Origin: Stutzerimonas azotifigens
GTDB lineage: Bacteria > Pseudomonadota > Gammaproteobacteria > Pseudomonadales > Pseudomonadaceae
DNA length: 64,000 nucleotides
Reading direction: 5' to 3'
NCBI RefSeq assembly: GCF_013522725.1
Contig: NZ_JAAMRF010000002.1
Coordinates: 434,001-498,000 of the forward strand
Below are positions 1 through 13,552 of the stretch, piece after piece; position 1 is the stretch's first letter, and each line of letters begins with the position of its first letter. The notes beneath the pieces are model-generated. The model made no database searches. It was given only the letters and a program-made list of their open reading frames with translations, and was not told the origin of the DNA. Position numbers and translations under genes: made by a program.

Positions 1-830
1 ATCCCTTCGATGATGCTGCGAACTACCCCACCAATCTCACGCACCTTGGCCGGCGGCGTGTTGTAGGTGACACCGAACTTGAAGACGATACGCCGCTGCT
101 GCATGCGCTTGTAGTTGTGCAGCGTTTGCTTGAGCAGGTCCGCGTTGGAGCAGACGATCTGTTCTCCGCTCAGCGCGCGGATGCGCGTGGTCTTCAGGCC
201 TATATGTTCGATGTTACCGGCCACCTCGCCGAAGACCACGAAATCACCAACTTCGAACGGCTTGTCGATGCCGATCGACAGCGAGGCGAAGACGTCGCTG
301 AGCAGGGTCTGAACCGCGAGCGCGATGGCGATACCGCCGACGCCGAGGCTTGCCACCAGTGCGGTGATGTCGACCCCGAGGTTCGCCAGGATAGACAGCA
401 GCATCATGGTCCAGACGACCAGGCGGATCATGATGCCGATGATGGTCGTGGTCACCGGGTTTCGCGTCTTGCCATCATGGGTCAGGCTTTCCATCCATAG
501 CCGCACGCCGCAATCGAGCCAGAGTGCGATCTGGAACGCGAGCGCCACGAACCAGCCGTGCGCCATGGTGGCTTCCCAGCGCGGGGAAAGCTCGACGATC
601 TTCAGGCCGATCAGCAAGGAGAAGGCGAAGATCAATAGCCGACTGGTGCGGCTGAGCATCTCGGCGACGAATGTGTAGATGCGTGTCTTCGAGCCCTTGG
701 CCATGGTTTGCAGGCGCCTGGTCAGAACCTTGACCAAGGTGCGCAGTACCCAGTAACTGATTACCGTCACAGCCGTGACGATGGCGAAATCGATCCAGAT
801 CGACTCGTTCAACAGAACGTCCCAATTCAT
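1..830 (-). CDS. MscS-family mechanosensitive ion channel (C-terminus cut by window edge)
   Basis: The first 276 codons of a small-conductance mechanosensitive channel read from an ATG at 830 down to base 1, with no stop. Hydrophobic segments lie near residues 10-27, 55-72, 84-104 and 125-147. They are followed by the glycine/alanine-rich pore helix typical of MscS (ALVASLGVGGIAIALAVQ, about residues 148-165) and the start of the beta domain (PFEVGDFVVFGEVAGNIEHI). Such channels sit in the inner membrane and release solutes on hypo-osmotic shock. The C-terminal vestibule lies outside the window, so the subfamily cannot be settled. The family call is firm because the pore helix and beta domain are both in view. 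Confidence 0.93.
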   Translation of the reverse strand, partial: MNWDVLLNESIWIDFAIVTAVTVISYWVLRTLVKVLTRRLQTMAKGSKTRIYTFVAEMLSRTSRLLIFAFSLLIGLKIVELSPRWEATMAHGWFVALAFQIALWLDCGVRLWMESLTHDGKTRNPVTTTIIGIMIRLVVWTMMLLSILANLGVDITALVASLGVGGIAIALAVQTLLSDVFASLSIGIDKPFEVGDFVVFGEVAGNIEHIGLKTTRIRALSGEQIVCSNADLLKQTLHNYKRMQQRRIVFKFGVTYNTPPAKVREIGGVVRSIIEG

Positions 831-1088
831 TAAAAAATGGCTCCTGTGAGGCTGCGCGCAAGGCGCAGAGATAAGGGCGGGGCTGTTTTTCAGTCGGCCA
901 TAGGCGCGATAAGTTCCCGTCAAAGGGGTACGCATACGCCTTTGCTGGCTGAGGTCGGCTGGGGTTTCGGGGCGCGGAAAGAGGCCGGGGCGGGGCCTGG
1001 AGTGCCCGCCGCTACTGCTCGGGCATGGCGAGGCGGCGCGGATGGTCGCGGTGACGTACAGGCCAGAACGGCTCACATCGCGGCTTGC

Positions 1089-1184
1089 TCAACTGAAAAT
1101 CCGGGTGAGGTTGGGGAGAATCAGCACAACGGCTGTAGCGAGAAGAATCAGTGTTGCCTGGCGAAGTTTTTTTTGTTTAAACAT
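1089..1184 (-). CDS. possible 31-residue single-span membrane peptide
   Basis: An ATG at 1184 opens a 31-codon frame: a basic start (MFKQKKLRQ), one hydrophobic helix (ATLILLATAVVLILP, residues 10-24) and a short tail (NLTRIFS). The charge pattern favours a cytoplasmic N-terminus. An AAAAGG stretch about 8 nt upstream may serve as a weak ribosome site. The same frame opens further upstream at 1313, but that extension is arginine-rich and looks non-coding. I do not recognise a named family. It lies 258 nt downstream of the MscS gene start, on the same strand. It could be a real micro-membrane protein or a chance frame. Confidence 0.42.
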   Translation of the reverse strand: MFKQKKLRQATLILLATAVVLILPNLTRIFS

Positions 1185-1527
1185 GGGGCGGCCTTTTATT
1201 TTTCTGGACGCCTGGCGGCGAGTCGCTCTGCAGGCGTGCTGTTGTAAAGTTTCGTCCCGGCCTTGAGCCGGCGGCACGTTTTGCTTGAATAAGTGACCGA
1301 TAAATTCCGTCATTCATGCATCCGTTGGGCGGCTCGCCCAGTCATGACCTGACCGTCCGCATTGCCGCGATCGTCGCAATTCCCGTGCCAGAGGGCTTGG
1401 ACGGGGTGTCCACATCATCTCTACCGTTCGTCGTTTCTCGGTTACTGCATTCGGTGGCGGCGGCGGGGCACCTTAGGCGTCGTGGGAGGGTCCACTTTAT
1501 AAATCGACCCCAGTTTTGGAGGTAGTC
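1185..1527. other. 343-nt gap with no supported gene
   Basis: No convincing coding frame is seen on either strand. A TATAAA at 1498-1503 sits 24 nt before a GGAGGT ribosome site (1518-1523) and could be the -10 of the secreted-protein gene at 1528, but no good -35 is visible. A short inverted repeat (TGGGCG / CGCCCA) lies near 1324-1338. Nothing else stands out. Confidence 0.5.
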
Positions 1528-2034
1528 ATGAAGTGCACAGCTTTCCCCCTGATGCTTCTGACGGTGGCGTTATCCGGTGCCACGCTGGCGCAGGAAGACA
1601 TGACCTTGCAGCAGGAGCGCGACCAGATCGGTGCCGACATGGTGGATAACCGCCAACAGACCGGACAGGGCATCAATGCCATACGTGAACCTGCACCTGC
1701 GGGTGAGACCGGGGGTGCCGCAGGCGGTGCAACCCGTCCTGACATCGGCGTCAACAGTCCGCAGTTCGACTCTTCGCCGGCAACTTCACCTAGCCGAACC
1801 GTTCCGGACCGACCCGCTACTACGCCGGCACCAACCGGCTCGACCACCGCGCCTGCCGGTGGCGGCACGGTTAGTCCGCTGCCATCCAACACGGGCGAAG
1901 GGGTCGACGTACGGCCGGGAGCCGGCAGCACGGGTGGAAACGGAACATCCACCGGTAGCGGAGGCGCCGCGACGCCATCCGGTGGTGCCGCAACGCCGTC
2001 CGGTGGCGCCCCGACCGGTACAGGTGCGAATTAG
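1528..2034 (+). CDS. secreted low-complexity Pro/Gly/Thr-rich hypothetical protein
   Basis: 168 residues. The N-terminus is a clear Sec signal peptide ([21 protein letters not shown], cleavage expected near residue 21). A short charged stretch ([22 protein letters not shown]) follows, and then about 110 residues dominated by Gly, Pro, Thr, Ser and Ala with hardly any predicted structure. The unit GGAATPS is repeated near the C-terminus (coded at 1966-2008). The start at 1528 is chosen because GGAGGT ends 4 nt before it; a TTG at 1516 would put the ribosome site inside the gene. No domain is recognised. It is likely periplasmic or extracellular and disordered. It ends just before a shared terminator. 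Confidence 0.8.
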   Translation: MKCTAFPLMLLTVALSGATLAQEDMTLQQERDQIGADMVDNRQQTGQGINAIREPAPAGETGGAAGGATRPDIGVNSPQFDSSPATSPSRTVPDRPATTPAPTGSTTAPAGGGTVSPLPSNTGEGVDVRPGAGSTGGNGTSTGSGGAATPSGGAATPSGGAPTGTGAN

Positions 2035-2048
2035 CGCTTTGGTCAAAG

Positions 2049-2081
2049 CAAAAAAAAGCCCGACTTGCGTCGGGCTTTTTC
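2049..2081. terminator. bidirectional intrinsic terminator
   Basis: A run of A, the stem AGCCCGAC / GTCGGGCT with loop TTGC, and a run of T. It reads as a rho-independent terminator on both strands, serving the secreted-protein gene (plus) and tRNA-Ser (minus). Confidence 0.9.
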
Positions 2082-2086
2082 ATATC

Positions 2087-2176
2087 TGGCGGTGAGGGTG
2101 GGATTCGAACCCACGATACGGTTTCCCGTATACACACTTTCCAGGCGTGCTCCTTCAACCGCTCGGACACCTCACC
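2087..2176 (-). tRNA. tRNA-Ser (anticodon GGA)
   Basis: On the minus strand the sequence folds as a class II tRNA: acceptor GGTGAGG pairs with CCTCACC, discriminator G, encoded CCA at 2087-2089. The anticodon loop CTGGAAA gives anticodon GGA (complement at 2140-2142). The long variable arm (TATACGG / CCGTATC) is diagnostic for serine, and the T arm GGTTCGAATCC is intact. At 90 nt with CCA it has the expected length. It reads UCC and UCU codons. A sigma70-like promoter lies just upstream and a terminator just downstream, so it is probably a single-gene unit. Confidence 0.97.
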
Positions 2177-2213
2177 GGATCTCGCCAGACGATCAGGTCT
2201 GTCGAGGCGCGCT

Positions 2214-2242
2214 AATGTAGCGGAAGAGACCTGGCATGGCAA
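2214..2242 (-). promoter_or_regulatory. promoter of tRNA-Ser
   Basis: On the minus strand, -35 TTGCCA (2237-2242) and -10 TACATT (2214-2219) are 17 nt apart. The start would fall near 2207, leaving a leader of about 30 nt before the mature tRNA end at 2176. Confidence 0.75.
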
Positions 2243-2390
2243 AAGTTTTTTTAGCTTATTCATGCGCTTATTAGGTTTTGCCAGAAACGGGCAGCGGTCT
2301 CGTTTCTGGCCAGATGATGGCCCACCTGTGGCAGTCGTCTGATAACCTCCGGGCAGGTTCAGATCTCAGACCGGCCTGGCCAGGTATGGC

Positions 2391-3695
2391 ATGAAATTGT
2401 TTCGCAAGCTGAGGAAGCGCCCCGACACTACGCTCGTGATGACCAAACGTCGCGTCGACGTCGCTCGCCTTGAACTTGGGATGTATGTCTGCGAACTCGA
2501 TCGACCCTGGAGCGAAACGACTTTCCTTTTCCAGGGCTTTCCACTGTTGCGGTTGTCCGACCTGAATGCGGTCAGGAAGCGCTGCGACTACGTCTACGTC
2601 GATGACACGCAGCGCGTGGCGTTGCACCAGATCGAGCGGAGCGTACCTGTGGCGCTCAAGCCCACGGCGCGGCGCGAGCGGGTGCGTGAGCCCCTCTATG
2701 CGGAAATCGACCACGCACGAACCGCCTTCCAGGACAGCTCCCTGGTCCTGGGCGAGTTGCTTGCCGACGTGCAACAGGGCCGGCCCATCGACACATCGGC
2801 TTGCCAGGCGGCCGTCAGGCGCAACCTCGAAAGCCTTCTGCGCAACGAGAGCGCCATGCTCTGGCTGACCCGGTTGAAGGATCAGGACGTCTATACCAGC
2901 TTGCACTGCCTGTCGGTGTCGATCATGGCGATGGGCTTCGGTAACCACCTGCAATTGGCCGACGCCGAACTCGAGCTGCTGGGGCTCGGCGGCCTGCTGC
3001 ATGACGTTGGCAAGGTGCGCATCGATCCGGAAGTGCTTAACAAACCGGGCAAGCTCACGGCCGAGGAGTTCGCCCACGTCAAGTTGCATCCGGTGTTCGG
3101 CTATGAAGCGCTCAGGGACCAGGCCGACATACCGGTCGCCGCCGCCCAGGCAGCGTACGGCCATCATGAGCGCCTCGATGGCAAGGGATACCCGCAGGGG
3201 GTCGCGGAGCGCCAGATTCCCTTCATGACGCGCATCATCACCATCGTCGATGCGTTCGACGCCATCACCAGCCACCGTTCGTATGACAAACCGCGCCCGG
3301 TGCAGGTGGCGTTCGACATCCTGCGCGAGGGCAGTGGTACCCAGTTCGATCCGAAGCTGGTACGCGACTTCATTCAGTGGCTCGGTGTGTTTCCGGTGGG
3401 CACCCTAGTGGAATTGCACACCGGCGAAGTCGCATTGGTGCTGGAAAAACACGAGCGGCTGCAGCTGCGTCCCCGGGTCGTCGTGCTGCGCGATGCGGAC
3501 AAGCAGCCCTGCGAGCCGCGCTACCTGGATCTCGCCCGGATCTGCGTCGACGCAGAGGGTAACCCGTATCGGATCAGCAACGGTTTGCCGGACGGTTCCT
3601 ATGGGCTGTTCATCGCCGATCCCGCCCTCCAGGCGATCCTCCATCCCCAATCCCTGTTCGACTTCGAAGTCGGGTTCGGCATCGAGGACGATTGA
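2391..3695 (+). CDS. HD-GYP cyclic-di-GMP phosphodiesterase with N-terminal DUF3391
   Basis: 434 residues. Residues 18-130 match the DUF3391 region found ahead of many HD-GYP domains (RVDVARLELGMYVCELDRPW). The HD-GYP domain follows at about 160-350, with the metal-binding HD pair at H204-D205 (LLHDVGK), a later HH pair in GHHERLDGKGYP and the GYP signature near residue 266. Known family members hydrolyse c-di-GMP to GMP, lowering biofilm signalling and favouring motility. There is no membrane segment or receiver domain, so it is a soluble enzyme whose input is unknown. The ribosome site is weak (CCAGGT, about 5 nt before the ATG). It stands alone between tRNA-Ser and the crotonase gene. Confidence 0.93.
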   Translation: MKLFRKLRKRPDTTLVMTKRRVDVARLELGMYVCELDRPWSETTFLFQGFPLLRLSDLNAVRKRCDYVYVDDTQRVALHQIERSVPVALKPTARRERVREPLYAEIDHARTAFQDSSLVLGELLADVQQGRPIDTSACQAAVRRNLESLLRNESAMLWLTRLKDQDVYTSLHCLSVSIMAMGFGNHLQLADAELELLGLGGLLHDVGKVRIDPEVLNKPGKLTAEEFAHVKLHPVFGYEALRDQADIPVAAAQAAYGHHERLDGKGYPQGVAERQIPFMTRIITIVDAFDAITSHRSYDKPRPVQVAFDILREGSGTQFDPKLVRDFIQWLGVFPVGTLVELHTGEVALVLEKHERLQLRPRVVVLRDADKQPCEPRYLDLARICVDAEGNPYRISNGLPDGSYGLFIADPALQAILHPQSLFDFEVGFGIEDD

Positions 3696-3786
3696 AATGC
3701 CAGCCTGACCGGGCGGTCAGTCACGGCGCTTTACCTCGTCGATAGCGATGGTTAACGTCTGCGCTATTCAAACAAGGAAAACCGCC

Positions 3787-4476
3787 ATGACTGAGCTGAT
3801 CGCCTACCAATTCGAAGACGGCATCGCCACCCTGACGCTTGCCAACGGCAAGGTCAACGCCATCTCCCCTGACGTCGTTCAGGCATTCAATTCCGCGCTG
3901 GACCGCGCCGAGCAGGACCGCGCCATCGTCATCATCACCGGGCAACCGGGGATCCTTTCTGGTGGTTACGACTTGAAGGTGATGACGTCGAGCCCCGAGG
4001 ATGCCGTGGCGCTGGTCGCCAGCGGTTCGACCCTGGCGCGGCGGATGCTCGCCCATCCTTTTCCCATTATCGTCGCCTGCCCGGGGCACGCGGTAGCCAA
4101 GGGCGCGTTCATCCTGCTTTCGGCGGATTATCGGATCGGTGTCGAAGGCGCGTTCAGTATCGGGCTCAACGAGGTGCAGATCGGCATGACCATGCACCAC
4201 GCGGGGATCGAGCTGGCTCGTGACCGGCTGCGCAAGTCGGCGTTTCATCGTTCGGTGATCAACGGCGAGATGTTCGATCCACAGGGAGCCATGGACGCCG
4301 GCTTCCTCGATCGTGTCGTGCCGGCGGGCGAGCTGATGGCGGTGGCCAGGGCGACGGCCCAGCAGATGAAGAAAATCCAGATGACGGCCCACCGCAACAC
4401 CAAGCTGAAGGTGCGCAAGGCGCTGCTGGAAACCCTGGACCGGGCCATCGAACTCGACCGGCAGCACCAGCTCTGA
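3787..4476 (+). CDS. crotonase / enoyl-CoA hydratase family protein
   Basis: 229 residues with the crotonase fold, including the oxyanion-hole regions SGGYDLKVM and GHAVAKGAFILLSADYRIG. At 229 residues it is a little shorter than typical enoyl-CoA hydratases (about 255-260). The two catalytic glutamates of classical hydratases are not clearly in their usual places, so the exact reaction (hydratase, isomerase or other acyl-CoA chemistry) is open. The start at 3787 is preferred over 3748 because an AAGGAAAA ribosome site lies just upstream. It probably acts on acyl-CoA esters in the cytoplasm. No operon partner is evident: the next gene is 132 nt away beyond a strong hairpin. Confidence 0.85.
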   Translation: MTELIAYQFEDGIATLTLANGKVNAISPDVVQAFNSALDRAEQDRAIVIITGQPGILSGGYDLKVMTSSPEDAVALVASGSTLARRMLAHPFPIIVACPGHAVAKGAFILLSADYRIGVEGAFSIGLNEVQIGMTMHHAGIELARDRLRKSAFHRSVINGEMFDPQGAMDAGFLDRVVPAGELMAVARATAQQMKKIQMTAHRNTKLKVRKALLETLDRAIELDRQHQL

Positions 4477-5829
<1,353 letters not shown>

Positions 5830-5836
5830 TCCATTC

Positions 5837-5858
5837 CACGCGGGGGTGGGCCCCGCGT
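5837..5858. repeat. hairpin between aruC and the small downstream gene
   Basis: ACGCGGGG and CCCCGCGT form an 8-bp stem about 10 nt after the aruC stop. No T run follows, so it is more likely an RNA-stability or processing element than a terminator. It also marks the place where aruFGDB would sit in an intact cluster. Confidence 0.4.
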
Positions 5859-5877
5859 CACCAGCAGAGACATCACC

Positions 5878-6159
5878 ATGAGCGACAGCCTTCAACTCAT
5901 CCTCGAAGACGTGGACGGTACCCAGCTTGAAACCTCCTGCACCCGATTCGCCGTCATGTGGCAGGGCAGGGAAGTGTGGATCCAGCAGGTCGGCAATGGC
6001 CAGCTGATGATCGGCGTGGATGTCGAGGATGGCGACACCGAATACGCAAACCTGCTGCTGCGCCCGCTGGCAACCAATCTGGTGAGCCTGCAGCTGGAGA
6101 TGGAGCCGGTCGAAGCGGACGACCACGTGCACGGTCCCGACTGCAACCACGACCACTAA
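5878..6159 (+). CDS. small hypothetical protein with His-rich tail (PA0900-like)
   Basis: 93 residues. The body alternates charged and hydrophobic residues, suggesting a small beta-rich soluble domain. The C-terminus is histidine-rich (DDHVHGPDCNHDH), a plausible metal-binding tail. As I recall, a gene of this kind lies just before aruE in P. aeruginosa (PA0900), and some genomes label it, without good reason, 'topoisomerase II'. Nothing here suggests a topoisomerase. Function is unknown. It sits 48 nt after aruC and 11 nt before aruE, so it is probably co-transcribed with both. Confidence 0.8.
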   Translation: MSDSLQLILEDVDGTQLETSCTRFAVMWQGREVWIQQVGNGQLMIGVDVEDGDTEYANLLLRPLATNLVSLQLEMEPVEADDHVHGPDCNHDH

Positions 6160-6170
6160 GGCAGGCCCGG

Positions 6171-7163
6171 ATGCTTTCTCTGGGTAAGCTGCTCGAGTTA
6201 AGCCTGGCCGGTCGTGAACCGGCTGAAAAAATCCAGGTCACCAGCCGCGGCGTCAAGCTGCATTGGCTGGCCGATGGCGTGCTTCAGATAACGCCACCTG
6301 CCAGCGAGGACTGTGGCGTCGATTTACTCCTGTCGGCAGGGATTCACGGCAACGAGATCATTCCGATCGAGTTGCTCGACCGGCTGATCCGGGCGATCGC
6401 CCGGGGCGATTTGCGCCCGCGGGTCCGTTTGTTGGTCATGTTCGGCAATCTCGAGGCGATTCGTCGTGGGGTGCGCCACATCGGCAACGATCTTAATCGC
6501 CTGTTCTGTGGTGCTCACGTGGAGGCAGGCGGTGCCGAGGCGATGAGGGCGATGGAACTCGAGCGCATGACCGCGAGTTTCCTTTCTCTCGAAGGGCGGA
6601 CGCGCCGTCATTACGACCTCCATAGCGCAATGCGTCCTTCGCTGTTGAGCCAGTTCGCCATCTGTCCGTGGCGCAACGGGCGTCCTTTGGCCGAGGGGGC
6701 TCTCGAGCGATTGCGTGCGGCGTCGATGGATGGGGTGCTGATGCAGCGTGCGGCATCCACTACCTTCAGCGCTTACACCGCCAACGAGCACGGCGCCGAA
6801 GCCTTCACCCTCGAACTTGCCGAGGAAAGCGCTGAGCGCTGGCCGGCTTGTCTGCAGGTATTCGAGCGGGCGATGCAGGCTCAAATTGCCGGTCAGTCGA
6901 TACAGGCAGAGGCGACGCCGGAGCGGTTTCATGTGTTCAGCGTCGCCCGGGAAATCATCAAGCGCAGCGAGCGATTCAGGCTATGCCTGCCGGACGACGT
7001 CGAGAATTTCGCGATGCTGGTGCCCGGCACATTGCTGGCCGAGGATGGCGAGGGAGATCGCTGGATCGTCGAGGAAGAAGAAGCCCGCATCCTGTTCCCA
7101 ATGGCTCAGGTCGCCATTGGCCAACGGGCCGGATTGGTGGTAGTACCTGGCGAGCCCGCTTGA
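6171..7163 (+). CDS. aruE: succinylglutamate desuccinylase
   Basis: 330 residues, zinc carboxypeptidase-like family (AstE/AspA). Zinc-ligand motifs are visible: GIHGNEIIPIELL (His and Glu) and HYDLHSAMRP (second His). The enzyme releases succinate and glutamate from N-succinylglutamate, the last step of the arginine succinyltransferase pathway. Length agrees with AstE proteins. The start at 6171 follows the previous stop by 11 nt. The four middle steps of the pathway (aruF, aruG, aruD, aruB) are not encoded beside it, so its substrate must come from genes elsewhere, or the enzyme has another use. Confidence 0.9.
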   Translation: MLSLGKLLELSLAGREPAEKIQVTSRGVKLHWLADGVLQITPPASEDCGVDLLLSAGIHGNEIIPIELLDRLIRAIARGDLRPRVRLLVMFGNLEAIRRGVRHIGNDLNRLFCGAHVEAGGAEAMRAMELERMTASFLSLEGRTRRHYDLHSAMRPSLLSQFAICPWRNGRPLAEGALERLRAASMDGVLMQRAASTTFSAYTANEHGAEAFTLELAEESAERWPACLQVFERAMQAQIAGQSIQAEATPERFHVFSVAREIIKRSERFRLCLPDDVENFAMLVPGTLLAEDGEGDRWIVEEEEARILFPMAQVAIGQRAGLVVVPGEPA

Positions 7164-7168
7164 GCAGT

Positions 7169-7192
7169 GCCGGGCGTTGCGCCCGGCTTCTC
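7169..7192. terminator. intrinsic terminator between aruE and DUF2892 gene
   Basis: Stem GCCGGGCG / CGCCCGGC with loop TTG, followed on the plus strand by TTCTCTT. It lies between convergent genes and probably ends aruE transcription. Confidence 0.6.
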
Positions 7193-7196
7193 TTGA

Positions 7197-7568
7197 TCAG
7201 ACGCCGGTAGGCGGGTTGTTCAGTGAATCGTTGCCGGTCACCGTCGCGCTGCCGGTGGCCGCCTGCGCATTCTGCTTCATGCGTTGCTGATCGTTGACCG
7301 ATGGCTCCAACGGCATCTGGCTTGAATGCTTGTCGGCCATCGCCGTGTGCTCGTTGATCTCGCAGAGCACACGCTTCGCCTCGCAATGGCCGGTCATGCC
7401 GCGCGCCAGCGCCATGCCACCCACGGCCAGCTGCAACAGGCCACCGATGCCTCCGCGCCGCAACCCCTTGCCCAGGAAATACAGTCCGCCCACGACCGAG
7501 GCGGTGCGCTCCCAGCCATGAACGTTCTCGCTCTTGGAACCATCGGAAGGAAGAGTGCGATTCATCAT
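7197..7568 (-). CDS. DUF2892 (YgaP-like) membrane protein
   Basis: 123 residues from the first of two adjacent ATGs (7568); a GGAG lies about 8 nt upstream. Residues 14-75 match the DUF2892 inner-membrane module (ENVHGWERTASVVGGLYFLGKG, then a Gly-rich hydrophobic span ending GGMALARGMTGHCEAKRVL). The C-terminal 50 residues are polar and Gln/Asn/Thr-rich. Homologues are small inner-membrane proteins, often fused to rhodanese domains, but no rhodanese is present here. Function is unknown. It is convergent with aruE and lies 117 nt upstream (in genome order) of the oligopeptidase stop. Confidence 0.8.
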   Translation of the reverse strand: MMNRTLPSDGSKSENVHGWERTASVVGGLYFLGKGLRRGGIGGLLQLAVGGMALARGMTGHCEAKRVLCEINEHTAMADKHSSQMPLEPSVNDQQRMKQNAQAATGSATVTGNDSLNNPPTGV

Positions 7569-7685
7569 CAGGTCTCCGGGAAGATGTTGTTCATTTACAG
7601 ACTCTGACGCGTCCCGGCTGTTCATGCCGCAGGTCGGATAATCCACCCGCTGCATTGACGATGCGCAATCAGTCGGCTGTGCCTG

Positions 7686-9716
7686 TCATGTCATTCCGAA
7701 CACCTTCAGCATGAACGCATATTCCAGCGCCACGTCCTTGAGCGCCTGATAGCGACCGCTCATGCCGCCATGGCCTGCGCCGAATTCGGTCTTGAGCAGC
7801 AACAGTGCGTCGTTGGTCCGCAACGCCCGCAGGCGGGCGACCCACTTGGCTGCCTCCCAGTACTGGACGCGGCTGTCGTTGTAACCGGCGACGGCGAGTA
7901 TCGCGGGATAATTCTGCGCGCGCACGTTCTCGTAAGGCGCATAGGCTTTGATACGGGCGTGCACCTCGGGGTCGTTCGGGTCGCCCCATTCATCGTATTC
8001 GGTAACGGTCAGCGGAAGGTCGGGGTTGAGCATGGTGTTGAGCACATCGACGAAAGGCACCTCGGCGATGGCCGCGCCGAACAGCTCCGGACGCAGGTTT
8101 AGGACCGCGCCGATCAGTAGACCGCCGGCACTGCCACCGCTGATGACCAGCTGCGAAGGTTGGGTGTAACCCTCGGCGATCAAAGTCTCGGCGCAGGCGA
8201 TGAAGTCGCTGAAAGTGTTGGGCTTGTGCTCGAGCTTGCCGGCGCGATACCAGGCCTCGCCCAGGTCGCCGCCGCCGCGCACGTGGGCGATGGCGAAGAC
8301 GAAACCGCGATCGAGCAGCGACAGCCGCGCATGGGAGAACCAGGGATCGAGGCTGTGGCCATAGGCCCCATAACCGTAGAGGTAGAGCGGAGCCGGCTGA
8401 CCGAAGGTCTCGCGCCTCGCCACCAGGCTCACCGGCACGCGGGTGCCGTCGGGCGCTGTGGCCCAGATGCGCCGGCTTTCATAGGCATCCGCCTCGAAGG
8501 GCCCTTCCACCGGGGTTTCCTTGAGCACCTGCTGGCTACCATCGGCGAGGACAAGCTCACGGATCTGTGCCGGGCGGTTGAGCGCCTCGTAGCGCAGCCG
8601 GATCACCGTGCTGGTGAATTCTAGGCTGTTCTGCACGTGCAGGCTGTACACCGCATCGGGCAGTTGGACGCGGTAGGGCGCGACGCCTTGCGGGCGCACC
8701 TCGATCAGCGGCAGGCCCTCGGCACGCAGTGTCAGGGTGATGGCCTCGGCGTTCAGGCTGACGTCTTCGAGCATCACTGCCTCGTCATGCGGGACCAGCT
8801 CCTGCCAATGCTCGCGCTGCGGGCGGTCTTCGTCGGCTGCGTAGAGCGCGAAGTTGATGCCTGCCTGGTTGCTGCGGATCAGCCAGCTCCAGCGCCCCTC
8901 GTGCAGACCGTGGTCCGGGAAGTATTCGTGTTCTTCCTCGCGAGTCGCGAGGCAGGTCCAGGTGCCTTCCGGCGTGTCGGCCGGCAGTACCCAGGCTTCG
9001 CTGGTGGTCTTGCTGTGGGAGAGGATGACCAGTTGCCGGTCGGAGCTGGCACGGTAGCAATGCACGAAGTAGCGGCCGTCCGGGTCGTAAAACACCTCGG
9101 TGGGGCTCGCTTCGCCCAGGCGATAGCGGTTGATGCGGTGCGGGCGGTGAGTTTCGTCCAGCTCGCCGAAAAACAGCGTCTGGCTGTCGTTGGCCCAGGT
9201 CATGCTGCCGTCGCAGTGTTCGAAGGGCAGGGCGGTTATCTCGCCGCTCTGGAGATCCTTGACGAACAGCTGATAGATCTCGTCGCCCTGGGTATCGAGG
9301 CTGTAGGCAAGCTTGCTGTGATCCTGGCTGACGCTGAAGGCGCCCAGGGACAGGAAGCCACCGTTGGCGAGCTCGTTCGGGTCGAGCAGCAGCTGCTCGG
9401 CCGTTTCGTCGACCTTGAGCGAGCCATCGACCGGCCTGGGGCAACGGTAGTGACGCGGGTATTCGTCGCCGGCGGTGGTGCGCTGGTAATACAGCCAGGG
9501 ACCCCAGGGGCTGGGCAACGACAGGTCGGTCTCGCGAATGCGACCTTTTATTTCTTGGAAGAGGGTCTCGCGCAGCTCGGCCTGTTCGGCCAGTTGCTCT
9601 TCCAGATAGGCATTCTCTGCCTTGAGGTATTCAACCACATCCGCAGCGTCGCGGTTTTCCAGCCAACGGTAGGGATCGTCTCCCTGGTCTACTCTGGCAG
9701 TCGGGGCTTTGCTCAT
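7686..9716 (-). CDS. ptrB: oligopeptidase B (S9 family serine peptidase)
   Basis: 676 residues. An N-terminal seven-blade beta-propeller is followed by an alpha/beta-hydrolase domain. The catalytic serine is S529 in GGSAGG, and the terminal histidine lies in GAGHGGMSG. ADGTRVPVSLVARR and LYGYGAYGHSLDPWFS are typical S9A segments. It cleaves short peptides after Lys or Arg in the cytoplasm or periplasm; no signal peptide is seen with the chosen start. That start (9716) is supported by CGGAGT 7 nt upstream and by homologues beginning near DPYRWLEN. An alternative start at 9824 would add 36 low-complexity residues. Transcribed away from fadB. Confidence 0.94.
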   Translation of the reverse strand: MSKAPTARVDQGDDPYRWLENRDAADVVEYLKAENAYLEEQLAEQAELRETLFQEIKGRIRETDLSLPSPWGPWLYYQRTTAGDEYPRHYRCPRPVDGSLKVDETAEQLLLDPNELANGGFLSLGAFSVSQDHSKLAYSLDTQGDEIYQLFVKDLQSGEITALPFEHCDGSMTWANDSQTLFFGELDETHRPHRINRYRLGEASPTEVFYDPDGRYFVHCYRASSDRQLVILSHSKTTSEAWVLPADTPEGTWTCLATREEEHEYFPDHGLHEGRWSWLIRSNQAGINFALYAADEDRPQREHWQELVPHDEAVMLEDVSLNAEAITLTLRAEGLPLIEVRPQGVAPYRVQLPDAVYSLHVQNSLEFTSTVIRLRYEALNRPAQIRELVLADGSQQVLKETPVEGPFEADAYESRRIWATAPDGTRVPVSLVARRETFGQPAPLYLYGYGAYGHSLDPWFSHARLSLLDRGFVFAIAHVRGGGDLGEAWYRAGKLEHKPNTFSDFIACAETLIAEGYTQPSQLVISGGSAGGLLIGAVLNLRPELFGAAIAEVPFVDVLNTMLNPDLPLTVTEYDEWGDPNDPEVHARIKAYAPYENVRAQNYPAILAVAGYNDSRVQYWEAAKWVARLRALRTNDALLLLKTEFGAGHGGMSGRYQALKDVALEYAFMLKVFGMT

Positions 9717-13503
<3,787 letters not shown>

Positions 13504-13520
13504 TCGCGTATCGTCGACCG

Positions 13521-13552
13521 AAACCGGGGCCACGTGCCCCGGTTTTTCTTTT
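13521..13552 (+). terminator. intrinsic terminator of fadBA
   Basis: Stem AACCGGGGC / GCCCCGGTT, loop CACGT, followed by TTTTTCTTTTT. It ends 18 nt after the fadA stop and runs directly into the ribosome site of the next gene. Confidence 0.93.

Noticed and set aside
115..861. several short frames opposite the MscS gene
   Set aside because: The minus-strand frame reads clear MscS sequence from 830 to the window edge, so these are shadows.
2087..2176. tRNA-Ser as an integration site for a mobile element
   Set aside because: No integrase, no repeated tRNA 3' end and no foreign-looking genes were seen nearby.
5878..6159. 'topoisomerase II' label for the small gene before aruE
   Set aside because: 93 residues with no ATPase, TOPRIM or tyrosine motif; the label appears to be an annotation carry-over.
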